Assembly (NCBI GenBank): GCA_947074225.1
Contig: CAMTOX010000104.1
Location: 1-6,846 of the forward strand
Length of the DNA: 6,846 nt
Source of the DNA: an uncultured bacterium
GTDB taxonomy: Bacteria; Bacteroidota; Bacteroidia; Bacteroidales; Paludibacteraceae
Direction of reading: 5' to 3'
Shown here in pieces: positions 1 to 6,846 of this stretch. A program made the position numbers and the translations under genes. Within the stretch, counting starts at the first letter, position 1. Each line of letters opens with the position of its first letter. A model generated the notes under the pieces. It was given only the letters and a program-made list of their open reading frames with translations, searched no databases and was not told where the DNA came from.

Positions 1-48
1 CGAGATTTCTGAATGTGACTGGAGTTCAGACGTGTGCTCTTCCGATCT
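1..48 (+). other. Illumina TruSeq P7 adapter left in the assembly (not genomic)
   Basis: Bases 1-6 (CGAGAT) are the end of the P7 flow-cell sequence. Bases 7-14 (TTCTGAAT) sit exactly where the 8-base i7 index belongs. Bases 15-48, beginning GTGACTGGAGTTCAGACG and ending CTCTTCCGATCT, match the 34-base TruSeq index/read-2 adapter. From memory, the reverse complement of the index, ATTCAGAA, is TruSeq HT index D705. The match is end to end with no mismatch that I can see, so this is untrimmed library adapter at a contig end. Real insert sequence starts at 49. Confidence 0.98.
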
Positions 49-391
49 AGTAATAATTTATAAATACTAGTTGTTTTCAGCGTCAAGAAGCAAGTTAAAT
101 AAAAAAAAAGGAATTGCTATGAAAGCCAAACTAACTGAGTACAAAGGTAGTGTATAAATTGGTTTGTAAATAGTGAAAATTAAATGTTTATTGGAAAAAG
201 AGGTTTAAAAGTGAATTGCTTAATGGTGTAATAATGAAAGTAAGTGCACAATATGTTTTGAGAAATGAAATGGAAGAGATAGAGATGTCAATGTGAACAT
301 AGAAAATCTAGAGACGTTATTATTTGCACAATTTATAAGTGATATCATAAAGTTTTTCTTAACTTATCTCTCTATAGTCATAACAAAATGT
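49..391. other. AT-rich stretch upstream of secA with no convincing gene
   Basis: I find no tRNA, rRNA fragment or long reading frame on either strand here. The plus strand is rich in A and G and poor in C; by hand count 121-300 has about 42 G and 10 C. Three tiny frames follow one another: 119-157 (12 aa, MKAKLTEYKGSV, preceded by nine A residues at 101-109 and an AGGA six bases before the ATG), 184-231 (15 aa) and 234-296 (20 aa, starting MKVSAQYV). The first has the best ribosome-binding context, but none resembles a known protein to me. They could be chance frames, remnants of a decayed gene, or part of an untranslated RNA. Because the piece abuts adapter, its first bases also mark an assembly end. 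Confidence 0.6.
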
Positions 392-399
392 TATCTTTG
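392..399 (+). promoter_or_regulatory. Probable secA promoter, Bacteroidetes -7 element
   Basis: TATCTTTG, followed by C, matches the Bacteroidetes primary sigma factor -7 consensus TAnnTTTG. It would place the transcription start near 405 and give secA an untranslated leader of about 120 nt. No clear -33 TTG lies 19-21 bases upstream, so the call rests on the -7 element and its position in the last non-coding stretch before secA. Confidence 0.5.
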
Positions 400-432
400 C
401 ATCTAATTTTAGTATCCTTCTATAAAAACAAC

Positions 433-459
433 CTGAACATGTTTTGAAGTCATGTTTAG
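433..459 (+). promoter_or_regulatory. Hairpin in the secA leader
   Basis: CTGAACATG (433-441) can pair with CATGTTTAG (451-459), giving a 9-bp stem with one G-U wobble and a 9-nt loop. The arm ends exactly at an ATG (460) that opens a tiny hydrophobic reading frame, and a short T run (464-468) follows. It could be a weak attenuator, a translation-control element or a chance fold. The stem is AU-rich, so its stability is modest. Confidence 0.35.
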
Positions 460-513
460 ATGATTTTTGTAATTATAGGGTTGCTGCAGAAACATTTAAT
501 ATTTATACCGTAA
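460..513 (+). CDS. Possible 17-residue hydrophobic leader peptide upstream of secA
   Basis: An ATG at 460 opens a frame reading [17 protein letters not shown], then TAA at 511-513, leaving 11 nt before the secA ATG. The peptide is almost entirely hydrophobic and ends in proline directly before the stop codon, a context known to slow termination. In gammaproteobacteria secA is controlled by the arrest peptide SecM, whose essential last residue is also proline, so the position is suggestive. Against it: 17 residues would hardly leave the ribosome tunnel, AT-rich DNA gives Ile/Phe/Leu codons by chance, and I see no Shine-Dalgarno sequence. A TAG at 457-459 rules out a longer in-frame version. 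Confidence 0.15.
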   Translation: MIFVIIGLLQKHLIFIP

Positions 514-524
514 AGAGATATATT

Positions 525-3500
525 ATGGGATTTAATGAATTTATGACCAAGATATTTGGTAACAAGGCACAACGCGACTTGAAGGAGATTACTCCAATAG
601 TTGATCAGGTTACAAAGATTTATCCTGAGATAGAGAAGTTGAGCAATGACGAGCTACGTGCTCGCACCGAAGCTATTAAACAACAACTAAATGATGTTGC
701 AACAGCCGATAGAAACCGTATTGCAGAATTGCGCGAAGAGATAGAAAAAGTTGATTTTGACAAGCGCGAATCTTTATATAACGAGATAGATAAACTAGAG
801 AAGCATATTTATACCAAACAAGAAGATGTTTTAAATGCAGTACTTCCTGAGGTATTTGCCATTGTTAAAGATACCGCACGTCGCTTCACTCAAGCCGACG
901 AGATAGAGGTTTCTGCAACAGATTTTGACCGTGAGTTGGCAACTCGTTTTGACTTTGTAGAGATTGATGGCGACAAAGCTATCTACTTCACTGAGTGGGA
1001 AGCCGGTGGTAACATGGTAAAATGGGATATGATTCATTACGATGTACAGCTCATTGGTGGTGCTGTATTGCACAAGGGTAAAATTGCTGAGATGGCTACC
1101 GGTGAGGGTAAAACCTTGGTGGCTACACTTCCGGTATTCTTAAATGCACTTTCTGGCAATGGCGTACACGTGGTAACAGTGAACGACTACCTCTCTAAAC
1201 GTGACTCGGAATGGATGGGTCCTTTGTACATGTTCCATGGATTAAGTGTGGACTGTATTGACAAATATAAACCTAATTCCGATGAACGTCGCAAGGCATA
1301 CAATGCCGATATTACTTTCGGTACAAACAATGAGTTTGGTTTCGACTATTTGCGCGACAATATGGCAAGCAATCCGCTGGATTTAGTACAACGTAAACAT
1401 AATTACGCTATTGTCGATGAGGTTGACTCGGTATTGATTGACGATGCACGTACTCCATTAATTATCTCTGGTCCTGTACCGAAAGGCGAAGATCAACTGT
1501 TCGACGAGTACAGACCACGTGTTGAAATACTTGTGAAACAGCAGAACGCTCTTGCTACACAATACCTTGCCGAAGCACGTACAAAGTTAGAATCGACAGA
1601 TAAGAAAATTGCCGAAGAGGGTGCTCTAGCACTATTTCGCTCTTTTAAAGCCATGCCAAAGAATAAAGCTTTAATTAAGTTCTTAAGCGAACAGGGCATG
1701 CGTCAAACACTTATTAAGACCGAAGAGTTCTATATGCAAGAAAATAACAAAAACATGCACGTGGCAACAGATCCATTGCTTTTTGTTATCGACGAAAAGA
1801 ACAACTCTATTGAACTTACCGATAAAGGTATTGACCTTATGACCGGTTCTACAGAAGATGCTGAATTCTTCGTATTACCAGATGTAGGGGGTCAGATAGC
1901 TGAATTGGATCGTGAGAACCTTCAAACAGAAGAGAAACAAACTAAAAAAGATGAATTGCTTCAAAACTATGCTATCAAAGCAGAACGTGTACACACAGTA
2001 AACCAACTCTTGAAAGCATATACTCTATTCCAAAAGGACGATGAATATGTGGTGATTGACAATAAAGTAATGATTGTTGATGAACAAACAGGTCGTATCA
2101 TGGATGGACGTCGCTATAGCGATGGTCTTCACCAAGCTATTGAAGCAAAAGAGCATGTAAAGGTAGAAGCAGCTACTCAAACATTTGCTACTATTACTTT
2201 GCAGAACTACTTCCGCATGTATCGTAAATTGGCAGGTATGACAGGTACAGCAGAGACTGAAGCTGGCGAGTTATGGGATATCTACAAACTTGATGTAGTA
2301 GTGATTCCTACCAACCGCCCAATATTGCGTAACGACATGGAAGACCGCGTTTATAAAACTAAACGTGAGAAATATACTGCCGTCATAGATGAGATTGTAT
2401 CATTAGTAGAACAAGGTCGTCCGGTATTAGTAGGTACAACTTCTGTAGAGATTTCTGAGCTGTTAAGCCGTATGCTTAACATGCGTAAGATTAAACATAA
2501 TGTTTTAAATGCTAAATTGCACCAACGTGAGGCAGACATCGTTGCCGAAGCAGGTCGTTCCGGAACTGTAACTATTGCAACTAACATGGCAGGTCGTGGT
2601 ACCGACATTAAGCTAACACCAGAGGTGAAAACCGCAGGTGGTTTGGCTATTATTGGTACAGAACGTCATGAAAGCCGTCGCGTAGACCGTCAGTTACGTG
2701 GTCGTGCAGGACGTCAAGGAGACCCAGGATCTTCAGTATTCTATGTCTCGCTTGAAGACGATTTGATGCGTCTATTTGGTTCTGAACGTATTTCGGGTGT
2801 CATGGATAAATTAGGATTTGAAGAGGGTGAAATGATTGAACACTCTATGATCTCTAAATCTATTGAACGTGCACAAAAGAAAGTTGAAGAGAATAACTTT
2901 GGTATACGTAAACGTCTTCTAGAATACGATGACGTTATGAACTCACAACGTACCGTAGTGTACGATCGTAGACGCCACGCATTAATGGGCGAACGTATTG
3001 GTGTTGACATTGTAAACACGCTTTACGATACTGCAGAAGCAATTATAGGCGAACAGATAGAAATATTAGACTACGAAAACCTACAGCTCGAAGTGATGCG
3101 TACTTTCGCTATCGATGTACCATTTGACGAAGATACCTTCCGTTCAACAAAAGCTGATAAACTTACTGAGCTATTGGCCGATGCAGCTTTCAAAAGCTTC
3201 CGTCGTAAAATGGATAAATTAACAGAGGTAGCACATCCTGTTATTGCTAAGGTTTACGAAGAACAAGGAGAACAGTACGAGAACATCTTAATTCCTATTA
3301 CCGATGGTAAACGTATGTACAACATTCCTGTAAACTTAAAAGCTGCTTTTGAGAGTGAATCAAAAGAGGTGGTGAAGGCATTTGAGAAAGCAATAATGTT
3401 GCATACCATTGACGACTCTTGGAAAGAGAATCTTCGCGAACTTGACGATTTACGCCGCTCTGTTCAAAACGCTACATATGAACAAAAAGATCCATTATTG

Positions 3501-3818
3501 ATCTACAAATTAGAGTCGTTCAACCTATTTAAACAGATGGTCGATACCTCTAACCGTAAAATTAGTTCTATCTTAATGCGTGGACAAATTCCAGTACGTG
3601 AACCGGAACAAGTACGTAAGGCAGAACAATCGCGCCGTTCGGACTATAGCCGTTACCGCACTCAGAAAGATGAAGTAGGAGCAATGAAAGATGGAGCCAG
3701 TCAAGACACACGTCAAAGACAAGTAACTCAACCTATTCACGTAGAGAAAACTGTTGGACGTAATGAACCTTGTCCTTGTGGCAGTGGTAAGAAATACAAA
3801 CAGTGTCACGGAAAATAA
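525..3818 (+). CDS. secA: Preprotein translocase ATPase SecA
   Basis: SecA is the cytoplasmic motor that binds SecYEG and uses ATP to push unfolded precursors through the inner membrane. The 1,097-residue product shows Walker A ATGEGKT (191-197), [15 protein letters not shown] (266-280), Walker B DEVD (298-301), [11 protein letters not shown] (685-695), the arginine-finger region [13 protein letters not shown] (723-735) and a C-terminal zinc motif, CPC then CH (Cys1083, Cys1085, Cys1094, His1095), after a charged linker. It is longer than E. coli SecA (901 aa) through extra segments near 55-100, 121-170 and 320-430, as I recall for Bacteroidota SecA. I chose the ATG at 525 because [15 protein letters not shown] is the usual N-terminus in this group; the frame stays open back to a TTG at 444, but that 27-residue extension looks non-native and would start inside the leader hairpin. 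The ribosome-binding context is weak (AAAGAGA). No frameshift or missing motif is seen. Confidence 0.98.
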   Translation: MGFNEFMTKIFGNKAQRDLKEITPIVDQVTKIYPEIEKLSNDELRARTEAIKQQLNDVATADRNRIAELREEIEKVDFDKRESLYNEIDKLEKHIYTKQEDVLNAVLPEVFAIVKDTARRFTQADEIEVSATDFDRELATRFDFVEIDGDKAIYFTEWEAGGNMVKWDMIHYDVQLIGGAVLHKGKIAEMATGEGKTLVATLPVFLNALSGNGVHVVTVNDYLSKRDSEWMGPLYMFHGLSVDCIDKYKPNSDERRKAYNADITFGTNNEFGFDYLRDNMASNPLDLVQRKHNYAIVDEVDSVLIDDARTPLIISGPVPKGEDQLFDEYRPRVEILVKQQNALATQYLAEARTKLESTDKKIAEEGALALFRSFKAMPKNKALIKFLSEQGMRQTLIKTEEFYMQENNKNMHVATDPLLFVIDEKNNSIELTDKGIDLMTGSTEDAEFFVLPDVGGQIAELDRENLQTEEKQTKKDELLQNYAIKAERVHTVNQLLKAYTLFQKDDEYVVIDNKVMIVDEQTGRIMDGRRYSDGLHQAIEAKEHVKVEAATQTFATITLQNYFRMYRKLAGMTGTAETEAGELWDIYKLDVVVIPTNRPILRNDMEDRVYKTKREKYTAVIDEIVSLVEQGRPVLVGTTSVEISELLSRMLNMRKIKHNVLNAKLHQREADIVAEAGRSGTVTIATNMAGRGTDIKLTPEVKTAGGLAIIGTERHESRRVDRQLRGRAGRQGDPGSSVFYVSLEDDLMRLFGSERISGVMDKLGFEEGEMIEHSMISKSIERAQKKVEENNFGIRKRLLEYDDVMNSQRTVVYDRRRHALMGERIGVDIVNTLYDTAEAIIGEQIEILDYENLQLEVMRTFAIDVPFDEDTFRSTKADKLTELLADAAFKSFRRKMDKLTEVAHPVIAKVYEEQGEQYENILIPITDGKRMYNIPVNLKAAFESESKEVVKAFEKAIMLHTIDDSWKENLRELDDLRRSVQNATYEQKDPLLIYKLESFNLFKQMVDTSNRKISSILMRGQIPVREPEQVRKAEQSRRSDYSRYRTQKDEVGAMKDGASQDTRQRQVTQPIHVEKTVGRNEPCPCGSGKKYKQCHGK

Positions 3819-3830
3819 TACACAATAAGG

Positions 3831-3860
3831 TTAGTGCTCAATCATCTGGTTGGGCACTAA
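3831..3860 (+). terminator. Hairpin terminator after secA
   Basis: TTAGTGCTCAA (3831-3841) pairs with TTGGGCACTAA (3850-3860) over 11 bp with one U-G wobble and an 8-nt loop. It starts 12 bases after the secA stop codon. The following sequence (TTGTATCAT) is only a weak U tract, so termination may be partial and let transcripts through into mnmD, which starts 37 nt after the stem. Confidence 0.6.
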
Positions 3861-3897
3861 TTGTATCATAGAGAACGATCTTTACAAAAAAGATGAT

Positions 3898-4569
3898 ATG
3901 ACAAAAGTAATTGAGAAACCCAAAGTAACTCTAGAAATAACCGAAGATGGTAGTGCCACACTCAGAAACCAAACCATTGACGAGTGCTATCACTCCATAC
4001 ATGGTGCCCAACAAGAGTCGGAGCATATCTTTATTGAAGCAGCACTACGGTATCAGCAAAAGCATGATATTGCCATTTTTGAGGTTGGTTTTGGCACCGG
4101 ATTAAATGCTCTGCTAACGTTGCAGGAAGCTCAGAAAAGTGGTAGAAAAATAGAATACACCTCTGTTGAACTCTATCCGGTAGAACCTTCGGTATACTGT
4201 GAACTAAATTATGGTAACTCCGATAAAGCAACATTCTTAAAGCTGCATAACTGCGAATGGGGAGAGCCTGTAACCATTGTGGACTCTTTTACATTAGAAA
4301 AAGTTGAAGCATCCCTATTAGAATACAATTTTAATAAGCTATTTGATGTTATCTACTTCGATGCCTTCTCGCCGGAGAAACAACCCGAGATGTGGAGCGA
4401 AGCTATCTTTAGTAAATTATTTGAAGCTACTGCATCTGGAGGTATACTCACTACCTATTGTGCTAAAGGCGATGTAAGGAGAGCACTTCAAGCTGCCGGA
4501 TATCAAGTGGAGCGCATACCTGGACCTCCTGGAAAAAGACATATATTACGTGCGGTAAAGAACAAATAA
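3898..4569 (+). CDS. mnmD: tRNA 5-aminomethyl(-2-thio)uridine methyltransferase, stand-alone MnmD/DUF752 type
   Basis: This family uses S-adenosylmethionine to methylate the 5-aminomethyl group on the wobble uridine (U34) of certain tRNAs, the last step to mnm5(s2)U. The 223-residue product has the conserved YHSIHGAQQESEHIFI (31-46), the SAM-binding glycine loop EVGFGTGLNAL (62-72), Glu91 after the second strand (SVELYP) as likely ribose ligand, and the family signature FDAFSPEKQPEMW (154-166) with Asp155 in the active site. The C-terminal part (GDVRRALQAAGY, then PGPPGKRHILRA) also fits. The FAD oxidase half of E. coli MnmC is absent, as in other DUF752 proteins that take nm5U directly. The start is the ATG at 3898; a TTG at 3850 in the same frame lies in the secA terminator stem and is unlikely. 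I see no clear promoter, so read-through from secA is possible. Confidence 0.9.
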   Translation: MTKVIEKPKVTLEITEDGSATLRNQTIDECYHSIHGAQQESEHIFIEAALRYQQKHDIAIFEVGFGTGLNALLTLQEAQKSGRKIEYTSVELYPVEPSVYCELNYGNSDKATFLKLHNCEWGEPVTIVDSFTLEKVEASLLEYNFNKLFDVIYFDAFSPEKQPEMWSEAIFSKLFEATASGGILTTYCAKGDVRRALQAAGYQVERIPGPPGKRHILRAVKNK

Positions 4570-4581
4570 GAGGTTTTAAAA

Positions 4582-4642
4582 AGTTTTTAACAACATAAGA
4601 GGAGTGATACTAAGTATCACTCCTCTTATGTTGTTAAAAACT
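4582..4642. terminator. Perfect 29-bp inverted repeat, probable bidirectional terminator
   Basis: Bases 4582-4610 and 4614-4642 are exact reverse complements, separated by TAA (4611-4613). The inner, GC-richer part is AAGAGGAGTGATAC facing GTATCACTCCTCTT; the outer part is AGTTTTTAACAACAT facing its complement. It lies 12 nt after the mnmD stop and 90 nt from the convergent TolC-family stop, where a terminator serving both strands is expected. Each strand reads a U-rich stretch (UUAUGUUGUU) just after the core. The stem is much longer than a usual intrinsic terminator, so a small mobile palindromic repeat is an alternative. Confidence 0.7.
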
Positions 4643-4644
4643 AA

Positions 4645-4671
4645 TCAACTATTCAACTATATATAGTTGAA
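4645..4671. repeat. 20-bp perfect palindrome next to an 8-bp tandem repeat
   Basis: TTCAACTATATATAGTTGAA (4652-4671) is its own reverse complement. TCAACTAT occurs twice in tandem (4645-4652 and 4653-4660) and once inverted as ATAGTTGA (4663-4670). It lies between the long inverted repeat and the end of the TolC-family gene. It may be part of that transcript's 3' end structure, read on the minus strand and followed after about ten bases by a U run, or a protein-binding palindrome. Position favours the first. Confidence 0.6.
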
Positions 4672-4732
4672 CATCTCCAACACAAATCGTAGTATAAATC
4701 ATTGGGTGAAAATAGAATCCAAATTATTAGTC

Positions 4733-6061
4733 CTACTTTCTACTCAATGGTGTCCCACTATAGAAATCGAAAATTTTGCACCTAAAGATATATTCAAACT
4801 GTGCCTGTGCCATCTCTGCTTCGGCTTTTTCTAGGCGTGTCTTTGCATTGTTATAGTCAAAAGCTGTAGAACGTCCATTAGAGTATTTAGTATCTTCTAA
4901 TTCAAAAGCTATGCGAGAGGCTTTAGAGGTTTCGCGAGCAGCTAGATATTTATCTTTCGCTGCTATGGCATTATAGTAAGCACTCTGTATCTCTTTATAC
5001 AATGTCTGCTTGCTACTCTCTAATTCTAACTCTCTGTTTATGGTGCTCAATCTTGCTCGTTTCACAGAATTGATGGTTACCATGCGGTCAAACAATGGAA
5101 TACTAAGCGATAAACCCAAGACCTCACTACCATTATTTCTAAACTGTTGACCAAAGGAAGGGTTATTGTAATTATAGAGGTGGTAATATCCGGTACCATA
5201 GCTGGCATTGAAAGAGAGCTGTGGATAAAATGCCGATTGAGCTATACGTATATCCTTTTTACTACTCTCTACCCTACTCTCTGCGGCTGCTATGGCAGGA
5301 CGGTGCGCTAATGAGTAGTTATATGCATTCTCAGGAGTGCTGCTCAAATGATATTCAGAGGGCATCATTGCTGTAGCATCTAGCTCTGCTACCTGAAAAG
5401 ACTCTAAATTGGTAAAATTAAGCAACTGACATAGGTCTAAACGTGCCAACATCTTACTGTTATTCGTTTCGGTCACTGTTTGTTGGTCTAATGCCTGCTG
5501 TGCTAATGTTTCATACAGTTCGGATTCTGAAAGTTTCCCACTCTCTACAAGCACTCGTGTACGCAACACCTGTTCGGTGCTTAACTTTAGCTGTTCAACA
5601 GCTATACCATGCAATGCATTAGTATAAAGTACCTGAAGATAATAGGCCGTGACATTAAGTGCTAAATCTTCCTTAGCCTTCTCTAAATCGCTTATAGCAG
5701 CCTTTAGATCCAACTTACCGCCTCTAATTTGGTTCAGATTTCTCAAACCGGTAAAGAGTGGTATGGTCGTTCCAACATTTAAACTCGTGCTTGCTTGCGA
5801 TTGGTTCAGAATAACATTATCCTGACCGGTGGCTCTACCAAAAGAGAAGTTCTGACCTATTCCAGCACTTAAATCGGGTAGATAGGCCATCTTATTGGTT
5901 TGCAATGTAATCTCTTGATTCTCCACCTGAAGCTGCGCTTGCTGTATCTGAATATTATTCGCCACGGCATACTCTATACATTGTTCCAAAGTCCAACCTC
6001 CTTGAGCAGAGACCAAAATATACCTTAACACACTTAAAACGATGGTAATAATACGTTTCAT
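4733..6061 (-). CDS. TolC-family outer-membrane efflux channel
   Basis: The 442-residue product is an outer-membrane efflux protein of the TolC/OEP type, which forms the trimeric exit duct of tripartite export machines. It shows the internal duplication expected of the family. In the first half WTLEQCIEYAVANN (23-36) starts the first long helix, YLPDL (60-64) the turn into the barrel, and TTIPLF (98-103) a barrel strand. In the second half YPQL (279-282) and SLSIPLFDR (318-326) are the equivalents. The helices between are long, charged and coiled-coil-like. A signal peptide (MKR, then a hydrophobic stretch) with likely cleavage after VSA (17-19) fits Sec export, but Arg13 interrupts the hydrophobic core. 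The ATG at 6061 has an A-rich leader and no strong Shine-Dalgarno. It follows the adaptor gene by 41 bp and is probably co-transcribed with it. The substrate cannot be told from sequence. Confidence 0.93.
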   Translation of the reverse strand: MKRIITIVLSVLRYILVSAQGGWTLEQCIEYAVANNIQIQQAQLQVENQEITLQTNKMAYLPDLSAGIGQNFSFGRATGQDNVILNQSQASTSLNVGTTIPLFTGLRNLNQIRGGKLDLKAAISDLEKAKEDLALNVTAYYLQVLYTNALHGIAVEQLKLSTEQVLRTRVLVESGKLSESELYETLAQQALDQQTVTETNNSKMLARLDLCQLLNFTNLESFQVAELDATAMMPSEYHLSSTPENAYNYSLAHRPAIAAAESRVESSKKDIRIAQSAFYPQLSFNASYGTGYYHLYNYNNPSFGQQFRNNGSEVLGLSLSIPLFDRMVTINSVKRARLSTINRELELESSKQTLYKEIQSAYYNAIAAKDKYLAARETSKASRIAFELEDTKYSNGRSTAFDYNNAKTRLEKAEAEMAQAQFEYIFRCKIFDFYSGTPLSRK

Positions 6062-6102
6062 AATACTTTTTCAATTTATACAGAATTACTTCTGCTGTAT
6101 GA

Positions 6103-6846
6103 TTACTCTTGTTTCTCTAATCCTCTAAGTTTACTCTCCATAGCAACTCCCTCTTTCACCTCTATCTGTATGCCATCACTCAACCCAATTTTAATAGGCA
6201 CTCGGGTAAAACTTTGCATCTTATCGTTTGCACTATCCAGCATATATACAAAGGCGGAATCTAAGGTTATTTCCACGCAATTTTCGGGTACTGAAAGTAC
6301 ATTAGTACTTTTCTGAAGTATAATCTCTGCATTGGCACTATAACCGGCACGTATCATTACAGAGTCGGGAATATGTGCTGCCGCCTTGATCTCGAACATT
6401 ACAGCACCACTCTCCTCAACACCTTTAGGCGAGATATATTCCAGTACAGCATTGAACTTGTGGTCTTGCATAGCGCCTATGGTCAACACTATAGGCATTT
6501 CAGTATGTAAACGTCCCACCTCGGTCTCATCTATCTTACCAATGAATATCATATCGCTCAAGTTGGCAATAGTAGCAATGGTGGTACCATCATTGAAATT
6601 GTTCGACTGTATTACCGAGTTACCCACCTTAACCGGAATATCTAATATAGTACCCGATATAGTAGCACGTATCTGTGTATTGCTGAAACTACCGGAACGT
6701 TTGGCTATACCATCTTTAATAATCTCCAAATTATCAATGGCATTTTGCAATTCTTCTTTGGCTCTGAGGTAAGTTACACTACTCTTCTCAAACTCCTCTT
6801 TAGAGAGTACTTTATTGTCGAATAGTTTTTCGCTACGTTTATATTC
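6103..6846 (-). CDS. HlyD/MacA-type periplasmic adaptor subunit, 5' part missing
   Basis: The frame is open to the window edge, so the start and N-terminus lie beyond 6846; 247 codons before the stop are visible. Membrane-fusion adaptors bridge an inner-membrane pump and the TolC-like channel. Visible in order: a charged helix (EYKRSEKLFDNKVLSKEEF at the edge, then ALRAKEEL-like heptads) as the returning arm of the coiled-coil hairpin; the second lipoyl half (QIRATISGTILDIPVKVGNSV, about residues 58-78); a beta-barrel domain with DGTTIATIANLSDMIFIGKIDETEVGRL; and a membrane-proximal domain with VPENCVEITLDSAFVYML near the C-terminus. The layout resembles the MacA-like adaptors that work with ABC (MacB-type) pumps, but an RND partner is not excluded. 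A TTG inside the frame at 6750 is not the start, because coding continues upstream with the same character. Confidence 0.9.
   Translation of the reverse strand, partial: EYKRSEKLFDNKVLSKEEFEKSSVTYLRAKEELQNAIDNLEIIKDGIAKRSGSFSNTQIRATISGTILDIPVKVGNSVIQSNNFNDGTTIATIANLSDMIFIGKIDETEVGRLHTEMPIVLTIGAMQDHKFNAVLEYISPKGVEESGAVMFEIKAAAHIPDSVMIRAGYSANAEIILQKSTNVLSVPENCVEITLDSAFVYMLDSANDKMQSFTRVPIKIGLSDGIQIEVKEGVAMESKLRGLEKQE

Noticed and set aside
318..326. A second promoter -7 element in TATTATTTG
   Set aside because: It has three bases between TA and TTTG where the consensus has two, unlike the exact match at 392-399.
245..332. TGCACAAT at 245-252 and 325-332, and GAATTGCT at 111-118 and 213-220, as repeat units
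   Set aside because: Two unrelated 8-mers, each occurring twice with no regular spacing, do not make an array.
444..524. A 27-residue N-terminal extension of SecA from a TTG start
   Set aside because: The start would lie inside the leader hairpin loop, the extension resembles no SecA N-terminus, and MGFNEF at 525 is the expected family start.
831..3809. Several minus-strand frames of 68-92 codons within secA
   Set aside because: They are antisense shadows of a well-conserved gene, with unlikely compositions and no recognisable motifs.
3850..3897. A 16-residue N-terminal extension of MnmD from a TTG start
   Set aside because: The TTG lies in the right arm of the secA terminator, has no ribosome-binding context, and the extension shows no family similarity.
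6079..6099. Short inverted repeat (TACAG..CTGTA, CAGAA..TTCTG) between the adaptor and channel genes
   Set aside because: Stems of only five pairs in a 41-bp operon gap are at chance level; no U tract follows on the minus strand.
6748..6750. TTG as the start of the adaptor gene
   Set aside because: Coding continues in frame to the window edge with typical coiled-coil residues, so this is an internal leucine codon.
6386..6772. A 128-codon plus-strand frame over the adaptor gene
   Set aside because: It lies antisense to the adaptor coding sequence, whose domains are recognisable. The plus-strand frame shows no motif.

Overview
The window reads as the end of a contig from a low-GC member of the Bacteroidales (phylum Bacteroidota). 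The basis is the long SecA (about 1,097 residues, with insertions typical of this phylum), a good match to the Bacteroidetes -7 promoter element TAnnTTTG, and A-rich translation starts without strong Shine-Dalgarno sequences. I cannot name the genus. The first 48 bases are not genomic: they are an Illumina TruSeq P7 adapter including its 8-base index, so real sequence starts at about 49.

Layout. 49-391 is AT-rich, apparently non-coding and strongly G-over-C skewed, with only three very short reading frames. A promoter-like element lies at 392-399. A leader of roughly 120 nt follows, holding a 9-bp hairpin and a 17-codon hydrophobic reading frame that ends Pro-stop 11 nt before secA. secA (525-3818, +) encodes the preprotein translocase ATPase with all its core motifs and the C-terminal zinc motif. 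A hairpin terminator (3831-3860) separates it from mnmD (3898-4569, +), a stand-alone MnmC-type tRNA wobble-uridine methyltransferase. The convergent gap 4570-4732 holds a perfect 29-bp inverted repeat and a perfect 20-bp palindrome flanked by a direct repeat. On the minus strand lie a TolC-family outer-membrane efflux gene (4733-6061) and, 41 bp upstream of it, the 3' part of a HlyD/MacA-type periplasmic adaptor gene (6103-6846), which runs off the window.

How the genes work together. The adaptor and the TolC-like channel are two parts of a tripartite efflux or secretion machine. The inner-membrane pump is not in view and, if linked, must lie beyond 6846. SecA would export the precursors of both proteins, which is a general dependency and not evidence of a dedicated system. 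MnmD acts in tRNA modification and appears unrelated to its neighbours.

The genes are ordinary housekeeping and efflux genes. I see no convincing new multi-gene system. The best leads are non-coding: the secA leader (hairpin plus tiny hydrophobic ORF ending in Pro-stop) and the unusually long perfect inverted repeat between the convergent operons.
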